DNA of 64,000 nt from Selenomonadaceae bacterium (GTDB taxonomy: Bacteria > Bacillota > Negativicutes > Selenomonadales > Selenomonadaceae), in NCBI GenBank assembly GCA_017614505.1, contig JAGABT010000016.1, forward strand, positions 248,001-312,000, in the 5' to 3' direction. This document shows, piece by piece, positions 34,644 to 43,755 of this stretch. Position 1 is the stretch's first letter, and each line of letters begins with the position of its first letter. The notes beneath the pieces are model-generated. The model saw only the letters and a program-made list of their open reading frames with translations. It was not told the DNA's origin and made no database searches. The position numbers and the translations under genes were made by a program.

Positions 34644-36326
34644 TCACTTGTTGTAGCCGAGCCCTTCGACAAATTCGTCAATGCGGGCGTTGACCTTAAT
34701 CATGGGCTCAACGAAACTGCGCCAGACGTTGAGCACAATAACGCGCGGGTGGTCGGTATCAGCCAGCGCCTCAGCCAGCGCGTGAGCAAATTCTTCCTGC
34801 GTGGAAACCGCCTCCGCCTTAATGCCGAAACTCTGCGCGTAGGCAACGTAGTCCATCTGATAATCGAATTCGCAGGCGATATAGCGTTCGTTGAAGTTGA
34901 CTTTCTGGAGCTGGCGAATCATACCGAGGCTGGTGTTGTTGACAATCAGCGAAATCACGGGCAGGTTGAGCCGCGCGATAGTATAGTACTCGTTGCCGGT
35001 CATTTTGATACCGCCGTCGCCGGTGACGCAGATAACGCGGCGGGTGTTGCCGTAAGCAAGCTGCGCGCCCATGGCGGCTGGCAAGCCGAAGCCCATAGTT
35101 CCTAAGCCGCCGCTGGTAAGCCACGTGCGCGGCTCCTCAACGCGCAGATGATTCGCGCTCCACATTTGGTGCTGACCAACGTCGGTTGCATAGGCGTAGG
35201 GTTTACCGGCGGTTTTCTTAGCGATTTGGTTCATAGCCCATGGAACGGTTAAGCGGCTGACCTGATAGTCGTAGTCAAATTCCTCGTTCCAGCTTTCAAT
35301 CTGTTTCCACCAGTCTGCGCGAGGCGGCGGGGCGTCGTGGCGCATTAAAAGATTCAGAATAACTTTCATGTCGCCGGCTAAGCCGAGGCTGCCTTCGATA
35401 TTTTTATCAATCTCGGCGGGGTCAATGTCGATGTGGATAAATTTTTTGGACTGGGTGTACTTGCTGACGTTGCCGGTCTGCCTGTCGCCGAAGCGGCTGC
35501 CAATGGCGATAACCAGATCCGCGTTGGCAATGGCGTGGTTAGCGGCTTTTCTGCCGTGCATACCGGCGAAACCGAGATTCTGCGGGTGGCTGGCAGGAAC
35601 TGCGCCAATGCCCATGAGCGTCTGAACAACGGGCAGGTTGAATTTTTCAATGAAGGCGATAATTTCCTTCGACGCACCGGCTGAGACCGCTCCTCCGCCT
35701 ACGATAACCGCAGGGCGTTCGGCTTTGGCAATTTCGTCCGCCGCCTCCGCCGCGCAGATTATAAAATCAGCGTCGGGCTTGCCTGGAATTTTTTCTTCAA
35801 CGACCTGCGGCTTGTAGTCAACTTCGGCAAAAAATATATCGCGCGGAATGTCGATAAGCACTGGACCGCGCCTGCCGCTGCGGGCTATCTCGAACGCCTG
35901 CCTGACAGTTTCAACCAGCTTGCGCGGGTCTTTCACCTTGAAATTGTGCTTCGTGATTGGAATGGTAATGCCCTGTATATCGACTTCCTGAAAAGAATCG
36001 CGCCCCAGCAAAGCCCTGTCGACCTGCCCAGTGATAGCCACGATTGGAATTGAATCCATGAACGCCGTGGCGATACCAGTAACCAGATTCGTCGCGCCAG
36101 GTCCAGAAGTCGCCAGACATACGCCAACTTTGCCAGTCGCCCGCGCGTAGCCGTCCGCCGCGTGCGCCGCGTTTTGCTCGTGCGTCACCAATATCTGGCG
36201 GATTTCTTTTTCATTAGCCAGCTCATCGTAGAGCTTGAGCACAACGCCGCCTGGGTAGCCAAAGATTGTATCGACGCCCTGCTCCCGCAAACATTCCAAG
36301 ACTGCTTTTGCGCCGTTTATCAGCAT
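34644..36326 (-). CDS. ilvB: Acetolactate synthase, large (catalytic) subunit
   Basis: 560 residues, ThDP-dependent. The catalytic glutamate lies in VTHEQNAAHAADGYARA. ThDP-binding GDGG...N is VTGDGGIKMTGNEYY to SLIVNN. FAD-domain and inhibitor-contact segments (GFAGMHGRKAAN, GSRFGDRQTG) are present. It condenses pyruvate for valine/leucine or with 2-oxobutyrate for isoleucine. No regulatory ilvN subunit is adjacent. The ATG at 36326 has GGAAGTGA upstream; a longer in-frame start 29 codons earlier would overlap the promoter. Confidence 0.96.
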   Translation of the reverse strand: MLINGAKAVLECLREQGVDTIFGYPGGVVLKLYDELANEKEIRQILVTHEQNAAHAADGYARATGKVGVCLATSGPGATNLVTGIATAFMDSIPIVAITGQVDRALLGRDSFQEVDIQGITIPITKHNFKVKDPRKLVETVRQAFEIARSGRRGPVLIDIPRDIFFAEVDYKPQVVEEKIPGKPDADFIICAAEAADEIAKAERPAVIVGGGAVSAGASKEIIAFIEKFNLPVVQTLMGIGAVPASHPQNLGFAGMHGRKAANHAIANADLVIAIGSRFGDRQTGNVSKYTQSKKFIHIDIDPAEIDKNIEGSLGLAGDMKVILNLLMRHDAPPPRADWWKQIESWNEEFDYDYQVSRLTVPWAMNQIAKKTAGKPYAYATDVGQHQMWSANHLRVEEPRTWLTSGGLGTMGFGLPAAMGAQLAYGNTRRVICVTGDGGIKMTGNEYYTIARLNLPVISLIVNNTSLGMIRQLQKVNFNERYIACEFDYQMDYVAYAQSFGIKAEAVSTQEEFAHALAEALADTDHPRVIVLNVWRSFVEPMIKVNARIDEFVEGLGYNK

Positions 36327-36353
36327 ATTATCACTTCCAAAATTTTTAAAGCT

Positions 36354-36382
36354 ATGATACACCACGGCGCGGAATTTTTCAA
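36354..36382 (-). promoter_or_regulatory. Promoter of ilvB-dapL-ychF
   Basis: Minus strand TTGAAA (36382-36377), exact 17-bp spacer, TATCAT (36359-36354). Transcription would start about 20 nt before the ATG at 36326, so no peptide attenuator fits between them. Confidence 0.7.
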
Positions 36383-36458
36383 TCTTCGCTCCAGTAAGCC
36401 GCCAGCCTTTCAAAATTTATTGACAAAGCACAGGCAAGGCGATAAAATTTAAAATCTA

Positions 36459-36515
36459 AAAACCTCGTCGGCGTGTGACCTGTTGTCAAGCAAATTGTAC
36501 GCCAGATGAGGTTTT
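36459..36515. promoter_or_regulatory. Inverted repeat upstream of the dCache chemoreceptor gene
   Basis: AAAACCTC (36459-36466) pairs with GAGGTTTT (36508-36515) and GGCGT (36470-36474) with ACGCC (36499-36503), separated by a 24-nt loop. The right arm holds the only GAGG that could serve the GTG at 36525. It may be a translational or transcriptional control element or an operator between divergent genes. Confidence 0.45.
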
Positions 36516-36524
36516 CTGGCAAGT

Positions 36525-38570
36525 GTGGAAAAATTTTTTGCAAAGGCGGCGGTGAAAATGGGCGGGCAGACAGTCAAGGGCAAAATTTTAATGCTGGTGA
36601 TACCGACGGTTGCCATTGGGCTAATTGTGATGGCGAGCGTTATATTCAGTTACGTCAAGGGCGAATTTGAAGAGCAAATCGTCAGCAGCAGCATGAACAC
36701 GGTAGCTGAAGTCGGCGATGGCGTAAGTGCCTGGCTCGATACGCGCATGCTTGAAACTGCCGAGACCGCCGCTACACCCATGGCGAAAACCGTCAACGCC
36801 GAAATGCTTAACCAAAATAATAAATACCGCTATGAGCTCGCGCAGAAACGATACCCTGGAACAATGGACAGCTGTAGCTGGGGCGTGTTTGACGGCAGCG
36901 GCGTTTTGTACGGCTGGACTTCAAGCGGGGCAAAAACTCTAGAAAATAAATCACGCGCATGGTACGCTCAAACTATGCGGGCGGAGCAAGATTCCTTTAT
37001 GTCAAGCCCTGTAGTAAGCCAAGCCACGGGCAAGATAATCGTGAACAGTATCGCCATTTCGCGCAACGACGCCGGTCAGCCTGTGGCAATGGTTCTGGCA
37101 GCGATTTACGTGCAGTCTGTCATGGACAAAGTTCAGGCGACGAAGCTCGGCGAAAAGGGCTACAGCCTGCTGGTTTCAAAAGAGGGCGTCTATATCGTCC
37201 ACCCCGACGAGGAAGCGATTATGCACAAAAAAATTTCCGAGGAGAGCGACGCGGCGGTTGCTGAACTCGGAAACAGAATGCTTAGCGGAACCAGCGGCGT
37301 TTACCACTACACCTCCGGCGGCGATAAAATGATTGCGTTTTACACGCCAATTAAATCCACCGGCTGGGGAATGGCAACCGTCGCCTATGAAGATGAACTG
37401 TTCGCGCCGGTAAACAATATGCTGAAAATCATGGTCGGAATTTCAATCGTGCTGCTGATTTTGACGTCGGCGGGAATTTTAATGACAGTCAACCGCGTCA
37501 TGGCGCCGCTGGGCGTGATGATGGAAGAAATGAAATTCCTGGCGCAGGGCGATTTCCGCGACAGACCGCTTGAAACAAATTCGCAGGACGAACTGGGGTT
37601 GCTGGCTAAGGCGGTAGCGGAAATGCGGCGCGGCGTAGCAACGGTAATGCGCGACGTAAATTCTTCGGCGGAAAGTTTGTCGGCGTCGGCGGAGGAACTC
37701 AACGCAACTACGGAACAATCTTCACTGGCGGCAAATCAGGTCGCGCAGTCGATAGTAAAAGTTGCGGAGGGTACCAACCAGCAGCTGGACGCGGTAAACG
37801 AAACTTCCAGCGCGATTGAAAGTCTAAACGAAGCAATTCAGTCAATGGCGTCGGATTCGGCGCGGGCGGCGTCCAAGAGCCGCGAGGCGTCGGATATTGC
37901 TACCGAAGGCGAAAAAACTCTTGAACTGGCTATCGAGCAGATTAAAAACATGGAACGTTCTTCCGCGCAGACAGCAAACTCAGTCATGACGCTCGGCGAA
38001 AATTCCAAACAAATCGGGCAGATTGTCGGCACTATCAGCGGTATCGCTGAACAGACAAATCTGCTGGCGCTCAACGCCGCTATAGAAGCCGCTCGCGCAG
38101 GGCAGCAGGGACGCGGTTTCGCAGTTGTTGCTGATGAAGTCCGCAAGCTTGCCGAAAGTTCGCAGGAAGCCGCTCAGCAAATCGCCGACCTTATCAAAAT
38201 TACTCAGGCGGATACCGAAAAGGCGATTCAGGATATGAACGCGGGCAGTGAATCTTTCCGCGTCGGCGCCAAAAATATTATGGACATGGGCGAGGCGTTC
38301 CGCAAAATCGCTGATATTGTCGAAACTGTCAGCAACCAGATGAATGGAATTTCCGTCTCGTCGAAGGATATGGCGAGCAACGGCGAAAAGATTGTCGCTA
38401 ACGTCCGCACGATTGGCGAGGCGAGTAAAACCGCCGCCGAGGAAGCTGAAACCGTCAGCGCCGCTACCGAGGAGCAAACTGCCTCCGTCCACGAAATTGC
38501 CGGTGAATCTGAAAACCTTTCGCGTATGGCGGGCGAACTCCAGCGCGAAGTCAACAAGTTCAAGGTCTAA
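36525..38570 (+). CDS. Methyl-accepting chemotaxis protein, double-Cache sensor
   Basis: 681 residues. TM1 is about 23-45. A large periplasmic dCache_1-type sensor spans about 46-295 ([42 protein letters not shown]). TM2 is about 300-322, then HAMP, and the signalling hairpin with [20 protein letters not shown]. dCache_1 receptors commonly bind amino acids or similar small ligands. The start is uncertain: GTG 36525 has a poor SD, while an ATG at 36558 (MGGQTVKGK) follows GGCGG. The 3' end nearly touches the convergent YgiT-type gene (2-bp gap). Confidence 0.94.
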   Translation: MEKFFAKAAVKMGGQTVKGKILMLVIPTVAIGLIVMASVIFSYVKGEFEEQIVSSSMNTVAEVGDGVSAWLDTRMLETAETAATPMAKTVNAEMLNQNNKYRYELAQKRYPGTMDSCSWGVFDGSGVLYGWTSSGAKTLENKSRAWYAQTMRAEQDSFMSSPVVSQATGKIIVNSIAISRNDAGQPVAMVLAAIYVQSVMDKVQATKLGEKGYSLLVSKEGVYIVHPDEEAIMHKKISEESDAAVAELGNRMLSGTSGVYHYTSGGDKMIAFYTPIKSTGWGMATVAYEDELFAPVNNMLKIMVGISIVLLILTSAGILMTVNRVMAPLGVMMEEMKFLAQGDFRDRPLETNSQDELGLLAKAVAEMRRGVATVMRDVNSSAESLSASAEELNATTEQSSLAANQVAQSIVKVAEGTNQQLDAVNETSSAIESLNEAIQSMASDSARAASKSREASDIATEGEKTLELAIEQIKNMERSSAQTANSVMTLGENSKQIGQIVGTISGIAEQTNLLALNAAIEAARAGQQGRGFAVVADEVRKLAESSQEAAQQIADLIKITQADTEKAIQDMNAGSESFRVGAKNIMDMGEAFRKIADIVETVSNQMNGISVSSKDMASNGEKIVANVRTIGEASKTAAEEAETVSAATEEQTASVHEIAGESENLSRMAGELQREVNKFKV

Positions 38571-38572
38571 AT

Positions 38573-38821
38573 TCAGTCTTTGCCAATTTCCGCCGCTTGA
38601 AAATCCACTATAAAAGTTCGCTCAGGAAAATGCCGGTAGAAATCCCGCAAATCCTTCAGTTTCAGTACCGTCGGCTCCGAAATAAAACCTTCGCCGCAAT
38701 TACTGCACTTTTGGCACGGAACATTTTCAATGACGAGTTTGCCGCGTCCCATCTGAATGGAACACGTCTGCAAGCCGTCAACCATTTTGACGTTGGATTT
38801 ATTGCAAACGGGACATTTCAT
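38573..38821 (-). CDS. YgiT-type zinc-finger protein
   Basis: 82 residues from ATG 38821 (GGGAGG 7 nt upstream). It begins MKCPVCNKSNVKM and has CQKCSNCGEGF near residue 40, the two CxxC pairs of the YgiT/MqsA zinc-finger family, then EPTVLKLKDLRDF. MqsA-type proteins serve as antitoxins, but this one lacks the C-terminal HTH domain. It lies 4 bp after a Fic protein gene, so a partner role is possible. Confidence 0.82.
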   Translation of the reverse strand: MKCPVCNKSNVKMVDGLQTCSIQMGRGKLVIENVPCQKCSNCGEGFISEPTVLKLKDLRDFYRHFPERTFIVDFQAAEIGKD

Positions 38822-38825
38822 TTTT

Positions 38826-39449
38826 TTACCTCCCACCGTGTTTCGGCTGCAAATCTTCACTGCGATAAGCAAAATAATTTTCGTAGAAATAGCTGGCGTC
38901 GAGCCCCTTCATAAAAATTTCCCTGTCGTCAACCCTGCCAGTCAGGGCGGCGGCAAGGATTTTTTTTATTTCGGCGTCGTTGATAGGACTGCGCTCCATT
39001 GCCTGCAGATATTTATTCTTGTCGACCCTGCTCCAGTCAATAACCTTGCCGAGCTCAACCTTCAGAATGTGGTCAAGCCAGAGCCGCGTACTGCGCCCGT
39101 TGCCTTCGCGGAAAGGGTGAGCCACGTTCATTTCAACATACTTTTCGATTATCTCTTTGAACGTCGACTGCGTCATTTTCTCAACGCTGGCAACCGCCTC
39201 GCCGAGGTACAGCGCCGACGCAAATCGAAAGTTCCCCTTGCTGATATTTTCGTTCCGCAGCTTACCGGCAAAGTCATAAATTTCTTCAAACAAAATCCTG
39301 TGGATACCTGCCAGCGTCTCAAAAGTTCCAGCGCGATTTTCCTTGAAAAAGTCGCCGTTCCAAAGTCCAATCGCTTTCTGCTTGCTGATTTTCTCCTCAA
39401 CGCGCGCAAGCTCCACAGGATTTTCAATTCCAAGTTTGTTCTTCATCAA
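38826..39449 (-). CDS. Class III Fic-domain AMP-transferase (NmFic-like)
   Basis: 207 residues. The Fic motif is canonical: HPFREGNGRSTR (about residues 125-136), with flap region YDFAGKLRNENISKGNFRF. A C-terminal helix carries SYFYEN, matching the (S/T)xxxE(G/N) inhibitory motif of class III Fic proteins such as NmFic, where the glutamate blocks ATP until oligomers dissociate. It is probably a self-restrained protein AMPylase; targets of relatives include DNA gyrase. ATG overlaps the leuB stop by 4 bp, and a YgiT-type gene follows. Confidence 0.93.
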   Translation of the reverse strand: MMKNKLGIENPVELARVEEKISKQKAIGLWNGDFFKENRAGTFETLAGIHRILFEEIYDFAGKLRNENISKGNFRFASALYLGEAVASVEKMTQSTFKEIIEKYVEMNVAHPFREGNGRSTRLWLDHILKVELGKVIDWSRVDKNKYLQAMERSPINDAEIKKILAAALTGRVDDREIFMKGLDASYFYENYFAYRSEDLQPKHGGR

Positions 39450-40510
39450 ATCCGCGCGATAATTTCCGCCGTCATTTCGGTCGTGCCGACTTTCTTGCAG
39501 CCGTCGCGGAAAATTTCAGCGGTGCGGTAACCGTCAGCCAGCGTCTGGTCGACGGCTTTTTCAATTGCCTCGGCGGCGGCGGGCGCGTTCAGGCTGTAGC
39601 GCAGGAGCATTGCCGCGCTGAGAATTTCAGCGATAGGATTGGCAAGATTTTTACCGGCGATGTCAGGCGCAGAACCGGCTATCTGCTCAAAAAATCCCGT
39701 GCCTTCGCCGAGAGACGCGCTGGGCAGCAAACCGATTGAGCCGCCGATAACCGACGCCTCGTCGCTCAAAATATCGCCGAACATGTTGCTGGTAACGATA
39801 ACGTCGAACTGGCGGGGATTGATAGCAAGTTGCATCGCGCAGTTGTCAACGTAAAGCATATCGAGTTCAACGTCGGGATAATCTTTGGCGAGTTCGCTGA
39901 CGACGCGGCGCCAGAGTCTGCTTGACGCCAGAACATTCGCTTTGTCGACGGAAGTAACTTTCTTGCGGCGCTTACGAGCGGATTCAAAGGCGAGGCGGGC
40001 GATTCGCTCAATTTCCGGCACGGAATACATTTCGGTATCCCATGCGCGCTCAACGCCGTCGACAATTTCAGATTCGCAGCGGGCGCCGAAATAAATTCCG
40101 CCAACGAGTTCGCGCACGATTAAAACGTCGCAGCCGCGCACCAGTTCCGGCTTGAGCGGAGAACCGTCTATCAGCGCGTCGTAGACTTTAACGGGACGCA
40201 GGTTGCCGTACAAGCCGAGACCTTTGCGCAGACCGAATAAAGCTTTTTCTGGGCGCTTGTCAACCGGCAGGCTGTCCCACTGCTTGCCGCCGACCGCGCC
40301 AAATAAAATCGCGTCAGCTTTCTTGCAGACGTCGAGCGTTTCAGCGGTAAGCGGCTCGCCGTACTTTTCGTAGGACGCGCCGCCCGCGTCGCGGTACTCA
40401 AATTCCAGACCGAGATTAAATTTCGCGTCAACTTTTTTCAGAACTTCCACGGCGGACGCGGTAACTTCCACGCCAATGCCGTCGCCAGGGATAACGATAA
40501 TTTTGCTCAC
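39446..40510 (-). CDS. leuB: 3-isopropylmalate dehydrogenase
   Basis: 354 residues, isocitrate/isopropylmalate dehydrogenase fold. It starts IIVIPGDGIGVEVTASAVEVL, with LFGLRKGLGLYGNLRPVK, RELVGGIYFGAR, and the metal site FDVIVTSNMFGDILSDEASVIGG. It oxidises and decarboxylates 3-isopropylmalate with NAD in leucine synthesis. leuA and leuCD are absent here. Twelve bp after the preceding unknown gene and overlapping the Fic gene by 4 bp. Confidence 0.96.
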   Translation of the reverse strand: MSKIIVIPGDGIGVEVTASAVEVLKKVDAKFNLGLEFEYRDAGGASYEKYGEPLTAETLDVCKKADAILFGAVGGKQWDSLPVDKRPEKALFGLRKGLGLYGNLRPVKVYDALIDGSPLKPELVRGCDVLIVRELVGGIYFGARCESEIVDGVERAWDTEMYSVPEIERIARLAFESARKRRKKVTSVDKANVLASSRLWRRVVSELAKDYPDVELDMLYVDNCAMQLAINPRQFDVIVTSNMFGDILSDEASVIGGSIGLLPSASLGEGTGFFEQIAGSAPDIAGKNLANPIAEILSAAMLLRYSLNAPAAAEAIEKAVDQTLADGYRTAEIFRDGCKKVGTTEMTAEIIARI

Positions 40511-40522
40511 GATAACAACTCC

Positions 40523-41104
40523 TCAATCGTAAAATTTACCAAAATTTATATTCGGAATAACTTTGTTCAGCCAGGCAATAAAATCTTTCCAGTTCGGCGG
40601 ATAATCATTTGAACCGTCAATATGCCGAACGCTGTTCCCGTCTATGAAAGTCAAACTCCACTGCTCGCCGTCCAAAATAGTATTATCCCAGTATTTGTTT
40701 TTCCAGTCAGCAATTTTTATGGCGTCGAGTTCGCTAACGCGTTCAGCAATATCTTCAGTCGTTATCGGCAAATGTTGCACAGGTATATCCGAAAAAGGCT
40801 CCCAGTCGAGTCTGCTCCCAGGAAGTTTGTTCAAAATCCGATAAACGATATGCTCGCCGTCAATGAAAAGCTCAGCTTCTTTATACCCTGGAGAAAATCC
40901 GCCGTCAAGAAAACGTATATACTTCAGAGTTTGAAATTTGTTTCCGCTGACAATTAAATTCGCGCTTTTAAAATCATTGTCATTGAAATTTTCAATATTA
41001 GCAACGCTGGCGCATTTTTCTAGCTGTTCTGCGATAACACCAAAAGCGTCGAGATAGCGTTTGTCGGGAACTTTGAACTTCACAGAAACAACAATTTCGT
41101 CCAT
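40523..41104 (-). CDS. Hypothetical protein, 193 aa
   Basis: I do not recognise this family. It is soluble and acidic, with an N-terminal DEIVVSVKFKVPDKRYLDAF, a central LDWEPFSDIPVQHLPITT and a C-terminal WSLTFIDGNSVRHIDGSNDY plus PPNWKDFIAWLNKVI. The C-terminal pattern (Trp-rich, then a closing amphipathic helix) recalls small immunity-like or accessory proteins, but this is only an impression. The ATG at 41104 has AGGTGAGG upstream; the frame stays open further but that part overlaps the Nif3 gene and is not coding. First gene before leuB. Confidence 0.75.
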   Translation of the reverse strand: MDEIVVSVKFKVPDKRYLDAFGVIAEQLEKCASVANIENFNDNDFKSANLIVSGNKFQTLKYIRFLDGGFSPGYKEAELFIDGEHIVYRILNKLPGSRLDWEPFSDIPVQHLPITTEDIAERVSELDAIKIADWKNKYWDNTILDGEQWSLTFIDGNSVRHIDGSNDYPPNWKDFIAWLNKVIPNINFGKFYD

Positions 41105-41116
41105 AGCAACCTCACC

Positions 41117-41167
41117 TTTACCAACGGGAAAAATTTTGCTATAATCAGCGCGGAAAATATTATAGCA
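41117..41167. promoter_or_regulatory. Face-to-face extended -10 promoters (Nif3 gene / leuB operon)
   Basis: Plus strand: TTTACC (41117-41122), 17 bp, TATAAT (41140-41145) with TGC before it. Minus strand: TATAAT (41164-41159) also with TGC before it. The two boxes form an 8-bp inverted repeat, GCTATAAT-N13-ATTATAGC (41138-41166), and both predicted start sites fall between them near 41152. Confidence 0.65.
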
Positions 41168-41194
41168 CAACTCGCTAAGAAAGGCGATACGCGT

Positions 41195-41989
41195 ATGAAA
41201 AAAATTACAGTTCAGCACATTGCGGAAGTCATGAACCGAATCGCGCCGCGCCAGCTCGCTGAAGAATGGGACAACCCAGGCTTGCTTGTAGGCAGTTTCG
41301 ACGCGCCGGTTGAAAAAATTTTCGTCAGCCTTGACGTGACGGACGAAGTTGCCGCCGCCGCCATTGAATCTGGCGCGCAAATGATTATCGCTCACCACCC
41401 GATTATTTTTCGCGCGGTGAAGAATTTCCGCACGGATTTGCCGCTCGGTAAAAGGCTGGCGGCGCTGATAAAAAATGACATGGCGGTTTTCGCGGCGCAT
41501 ACGAATCTTGATACGGTTGCTGGCGGCGTGAATGACGTGCTGGCTCAGAAAATCGGTCTGGTTGACGTGAAAAATTTCGGCGACGAAGAATTTTCGCTCG
41601 GCAGAATTGGCAGCCTGCCGGAAAAAATGACTGCGCGAAGTTTTGCCGCTCACGTCAAAAAAAGTCTGAACGCGAATTTTGTCCGACTGGTTGACGCTGG
41701 CGATTTTGAAATTGAGCGCGTAGGGTTTTGCAGCGGCGCTGGTGCGGAGTTCATCAGCAAGGCGAAATTTTACGGCGCGCAGGCTTTTGTTACCGGCGAT
41801 TTGAAGTACCACGAGGCTCAAAGCGCGGTCGAAAATAAAATCCACGTCGTCGACGCGGGACATTTCGCCACGGAATTTCCAATCGTTCACGCGCTGGCTG
41901 AAATTCTTCGCGCGGAATTTGACAAGCTCGACTACAAAATAAAAATCGCGGAAGATACAACCTCCCGCGACGTTTTCACAGCGATTTGA
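41195..41989 (+). CDS. Nif3-like dinuclear metal centre protein (GTP cyclohydrolase I type 2 family)
   Basis: 264 residues, the short form without the central PII-like insert. Metal-ligand segments: EEWDNPGLLVG, MIIAHHPIIF, FAAHTNLDTVAGGVND and the C-terminal VTGDLKYHEAQ and VDAGHFATEFP. Hexameric metal hydrolase-like protein of unsettled function. AAAGGCGA precedes the ATG. Convergent with rpmE across 6 bp. Confidence 0.94.
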   Translation: MKKITVQHIAEVMNRIAPRQLAEEWDNPGLLVGSFDAPVEKIFVSLDVTDEVAAAAIESGAQMIIAHHPIIFRAVKNFRTDLPLGKRLAALIKNDMAVFAAHTNLDTVAGGVNDVLAQKIGLVDVKNFGDEEFSLGRIGSLPEKMTARSFAAHVKKSLNANFVRLVDAGDFEIERVGFCSGAGAEFISKAKFYGAQAFVTGDLKYHEAQSAVENKIHVVDAGHFATEFPIVHALAEILRAEFDKLDYKIKIAEDTTSRDVFTAI

Positions 41990-41995
41990 AAAAGT

Positions 41996-42196
41996 TTACG
42001 CTTTTTTGTAACGCTTGTTGAATTTCTCGATACGACCGCCGGCTTTGACATCGCGCTGGCGCCCCGTGAAGAACGGATGGCACTTGGAGCAAACGTCGAC
42101 GCGCAGTTCCTTCTTAGTCGAGCCGGTCTTGAACGTGTTGCCGCAGCCGCAAATGACCGTCGCCTCAAAATATTTCGGGTGAATTTTATCTTTCAA
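41996..42196 (-). CDS. rpmE: 50S ribosomal protein L31, zinc-binding form
   Basis: 66 residues. It begins (M)[19 protein letters not shown] and has [16 protein letters not shown], the cysteine set of the zinc-binding type A L31. The start is TTG (42196-42194) with GGGAGG 8 nt upstream; the longer in-frame ORF starts before this SD and is rejected. Located in a short gap between Nif3-like and clpX genes. Confidence 0.96.
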   Translation of the reverse strand: MKDKIHPKYFEATVICGCGNTFKTGSTKKELRVDVCSKCHPFFTGRQRDVKAGGRIEKFNKRYKKA

Positions 42197-42316
42197 ACTG
42201 ATTACCTCCCAGTTGTTGATTTCCAAAAAGTTGACGCACAAATAGCGCAAGGTGTATTATACACCGTGAAAATTTTCTTTGCAAGGTATTTATTGAAAAT
42301 GAGGAGCTAAAAATAA

Positions 42317-43630
42317 ATGAATACAGGAAGTTTCCGTTGCAGCCTGTGCGGACGCCGGATTAAAGTTCAGAGCCAGATCGACATGCCGATTTTCGACCCG
42401 AACACCGGTTTCGCCGTCTGCAAGAATTGCATAAAGGAGCTCAACCGCTACATCGACGAGGACGAACACCGCAAGGCGCACGATACCAAAAAAACTTTCG
42501 CCGATACGCTGGGTGAACTGCTCGAGAAAAACAAGCCGCACGTTATCAAAGCCTACCTCGACGAATTTATCATCAAGCAGGAACGCGCGAAAAAAATTCT
42601 GTCCGTCGCCGTCTACAACCACTACAAGCGCATGAAGTACGGGATTGACCACGCCGGCACTGACGAGGAAATCGACAAGTCCAACGTGATTATCATGGGA
42701 CCGACCGGCTGCGGCAAAACCGCGCTCCTGAGCCACCTTTCCAAACTGCTGGATATTCCCTTCGCGGTAACTGACGCGTCAAGCCTGACTGAAGCCGGTT
42801 TCGTCGGCGCGGACGTGGAAGTTGCCGTCAGAAATTTGTACTACGCCGCAGGGCAGGACATTGAAAAAACTGAGCACGGGATTATCTACCTTGACGAGTT
42901 CGACAAAATTGCGCGCAAGTCCGGCGAAAATAATTCCATTACCGCCGACCCTGGTCATGAAGGCGTACAGCAGGGCTTGCTGAAAATGCTTGAAGGCAGC
43001 GTTGTGGAATTTACCGCGCGCGGGCAGCGCAAGCACCCCGAAGCTCCGACGATTAAAGTCGACACGCGGAATATTCTGTTTATCGTCGGCGGCGCGTTCG
43101 TTGGAATTGATAAAATTGTTGCAAAGCGCGTGCGCAAGGGCGAGGCAAGTCTCGGTTTCGGCGTCGACATTCAGCCTAAGGAAGATTCGGACGAAAAATT
43201 CAACGAGCTGATTCATCAGGTTCGCCCCGAAGATTTAATGAAGTACGGAATAATTCCAGAAATTATCGGGCGCCTGCCGGTAATCTGCACGCTGGAAATT
43301 CTGGACGAACACTCCCTGCTGAGAATTTTAACCGAGCCGAAAAATGCGCCGGTCAAGCAGTACCAGAAACTGCTGGCAATGGATAACGTCCAGCTGGAGT
43401 TCGAGGAAGCGGCACTCTTAGCCGTCGCCAAAAAAGCTATCGAGCGTAAGACCGGCGCGCGTTCGCTCAAGGGAATTATCGAAGATGTCATGCTTGACGT
43501 GATGTTCGACATTCCGAAAGTCGAATCGCCGCGCAGGGTTATCGTTACCGAGGAATGCATTACCGACCACGCCGAGCCGAAAATTATTTTCCTTGACGAC
43601 GAAGAGCCACTCGCGCAGGCTGCGAACTGA
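42317..43630 (+). CDS. clpX: ClpX, ATP-dependent protease unfoldase subunit
   Basis: 437 residues. An N-terminal zinc finger (CSLCGRRI, then CKNCIKEL) precedes the AAA+ core: Walker A GPTGCGKTALL, Walker B IIYLDEFDKIAR, GYVG-type pore loop as GFVGADVE, sensor 2 GARSLKGI. The ClpP-docking loop reads LGF (SLGFGVDI) instead of IGF. Pore and docking loops suggest normal substrate unfolding for ClpP. No clpP is adjacent. Its 3' end faces the autotransporter gene across repeat copy C. Confidence 0.95.
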   Translation: MNTGSFRCSLCGRRIKVQSQIDMPIFDPNTGFAVCKNCIKELNRYIDEDEHRKAHDTKKTFADTLGELLEKNKPHVIKAYLDEFIIKQERAKKILSVAVYNHYKRMKYGIDHAGTDEEIDKSNVIIMGPTGCGKTALLSHLSKLLDIPFAVTDASSLTEAGFVGADVEVAVRNLYYAAGQDIEKTEHGIIYLDEFDKIARKSGENNSITADPGHEGVQQGLLKMLEGSVVEFTARGQRKHPEAPTIKVDTRNILFIVGGAFVGIDKIVAKRVRKGEASLGFGVDIQPKEDSDEKFNELIHQVRPEDLMKYGIIPEIIGRLPVICTLEILDEHSLLRILTEPKNAPVKQYQKLLAMDNVQLEFEEAALLAVAKKAIERKTGARSLKGIIEDVMLDVMFDIPKVESPRRVIVTEECITDHAEPKIIFLDDEEPLAQAAN

Positions 43631-43644
43631 CATAGCGTAAAAAA

Positions 43645-43749
43645 GCGCGCCATGGACGGCGCGCGGGCCGTCACAGGTCGCCGGATGCGACCTATGCGGC
43701 CCCCTTTCTTTGCCAGCGTTTCTTTCGAGAAAGAAATGCTGATTTTTTT
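43645..43749 (+). repeat. Triple-hairpin intergenic repeat, copy C
   Basis: Hairpin 1: GCGCGCC with GGCGCGC around ATGGAC (43645-43664). Hairpin 2: AGGTCGC/GCGACCT, loop CGGAT, with outer GGGCCG/CGGCCC. Hairpin 3: TTTCTTTC with GAAAGAAA, then TGCTGA and TTTTTTT. It lies between convergent clpX and the autotransporter. The stem 1 change relative to copies A and B (CCCC/GGGG to CGCC/GGCG) preserves pairing. Confidence 0.85.
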
Positions 43750-43755
43750 ATTGCA

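Noticed and set aside
41105-41890. N-terminal extension of the unknown gene before leuB
   Set aside because: The frame is open, but it lies antisense to the well-supported Nif3 gene and upstream of a strong SD at the ATG 41104.
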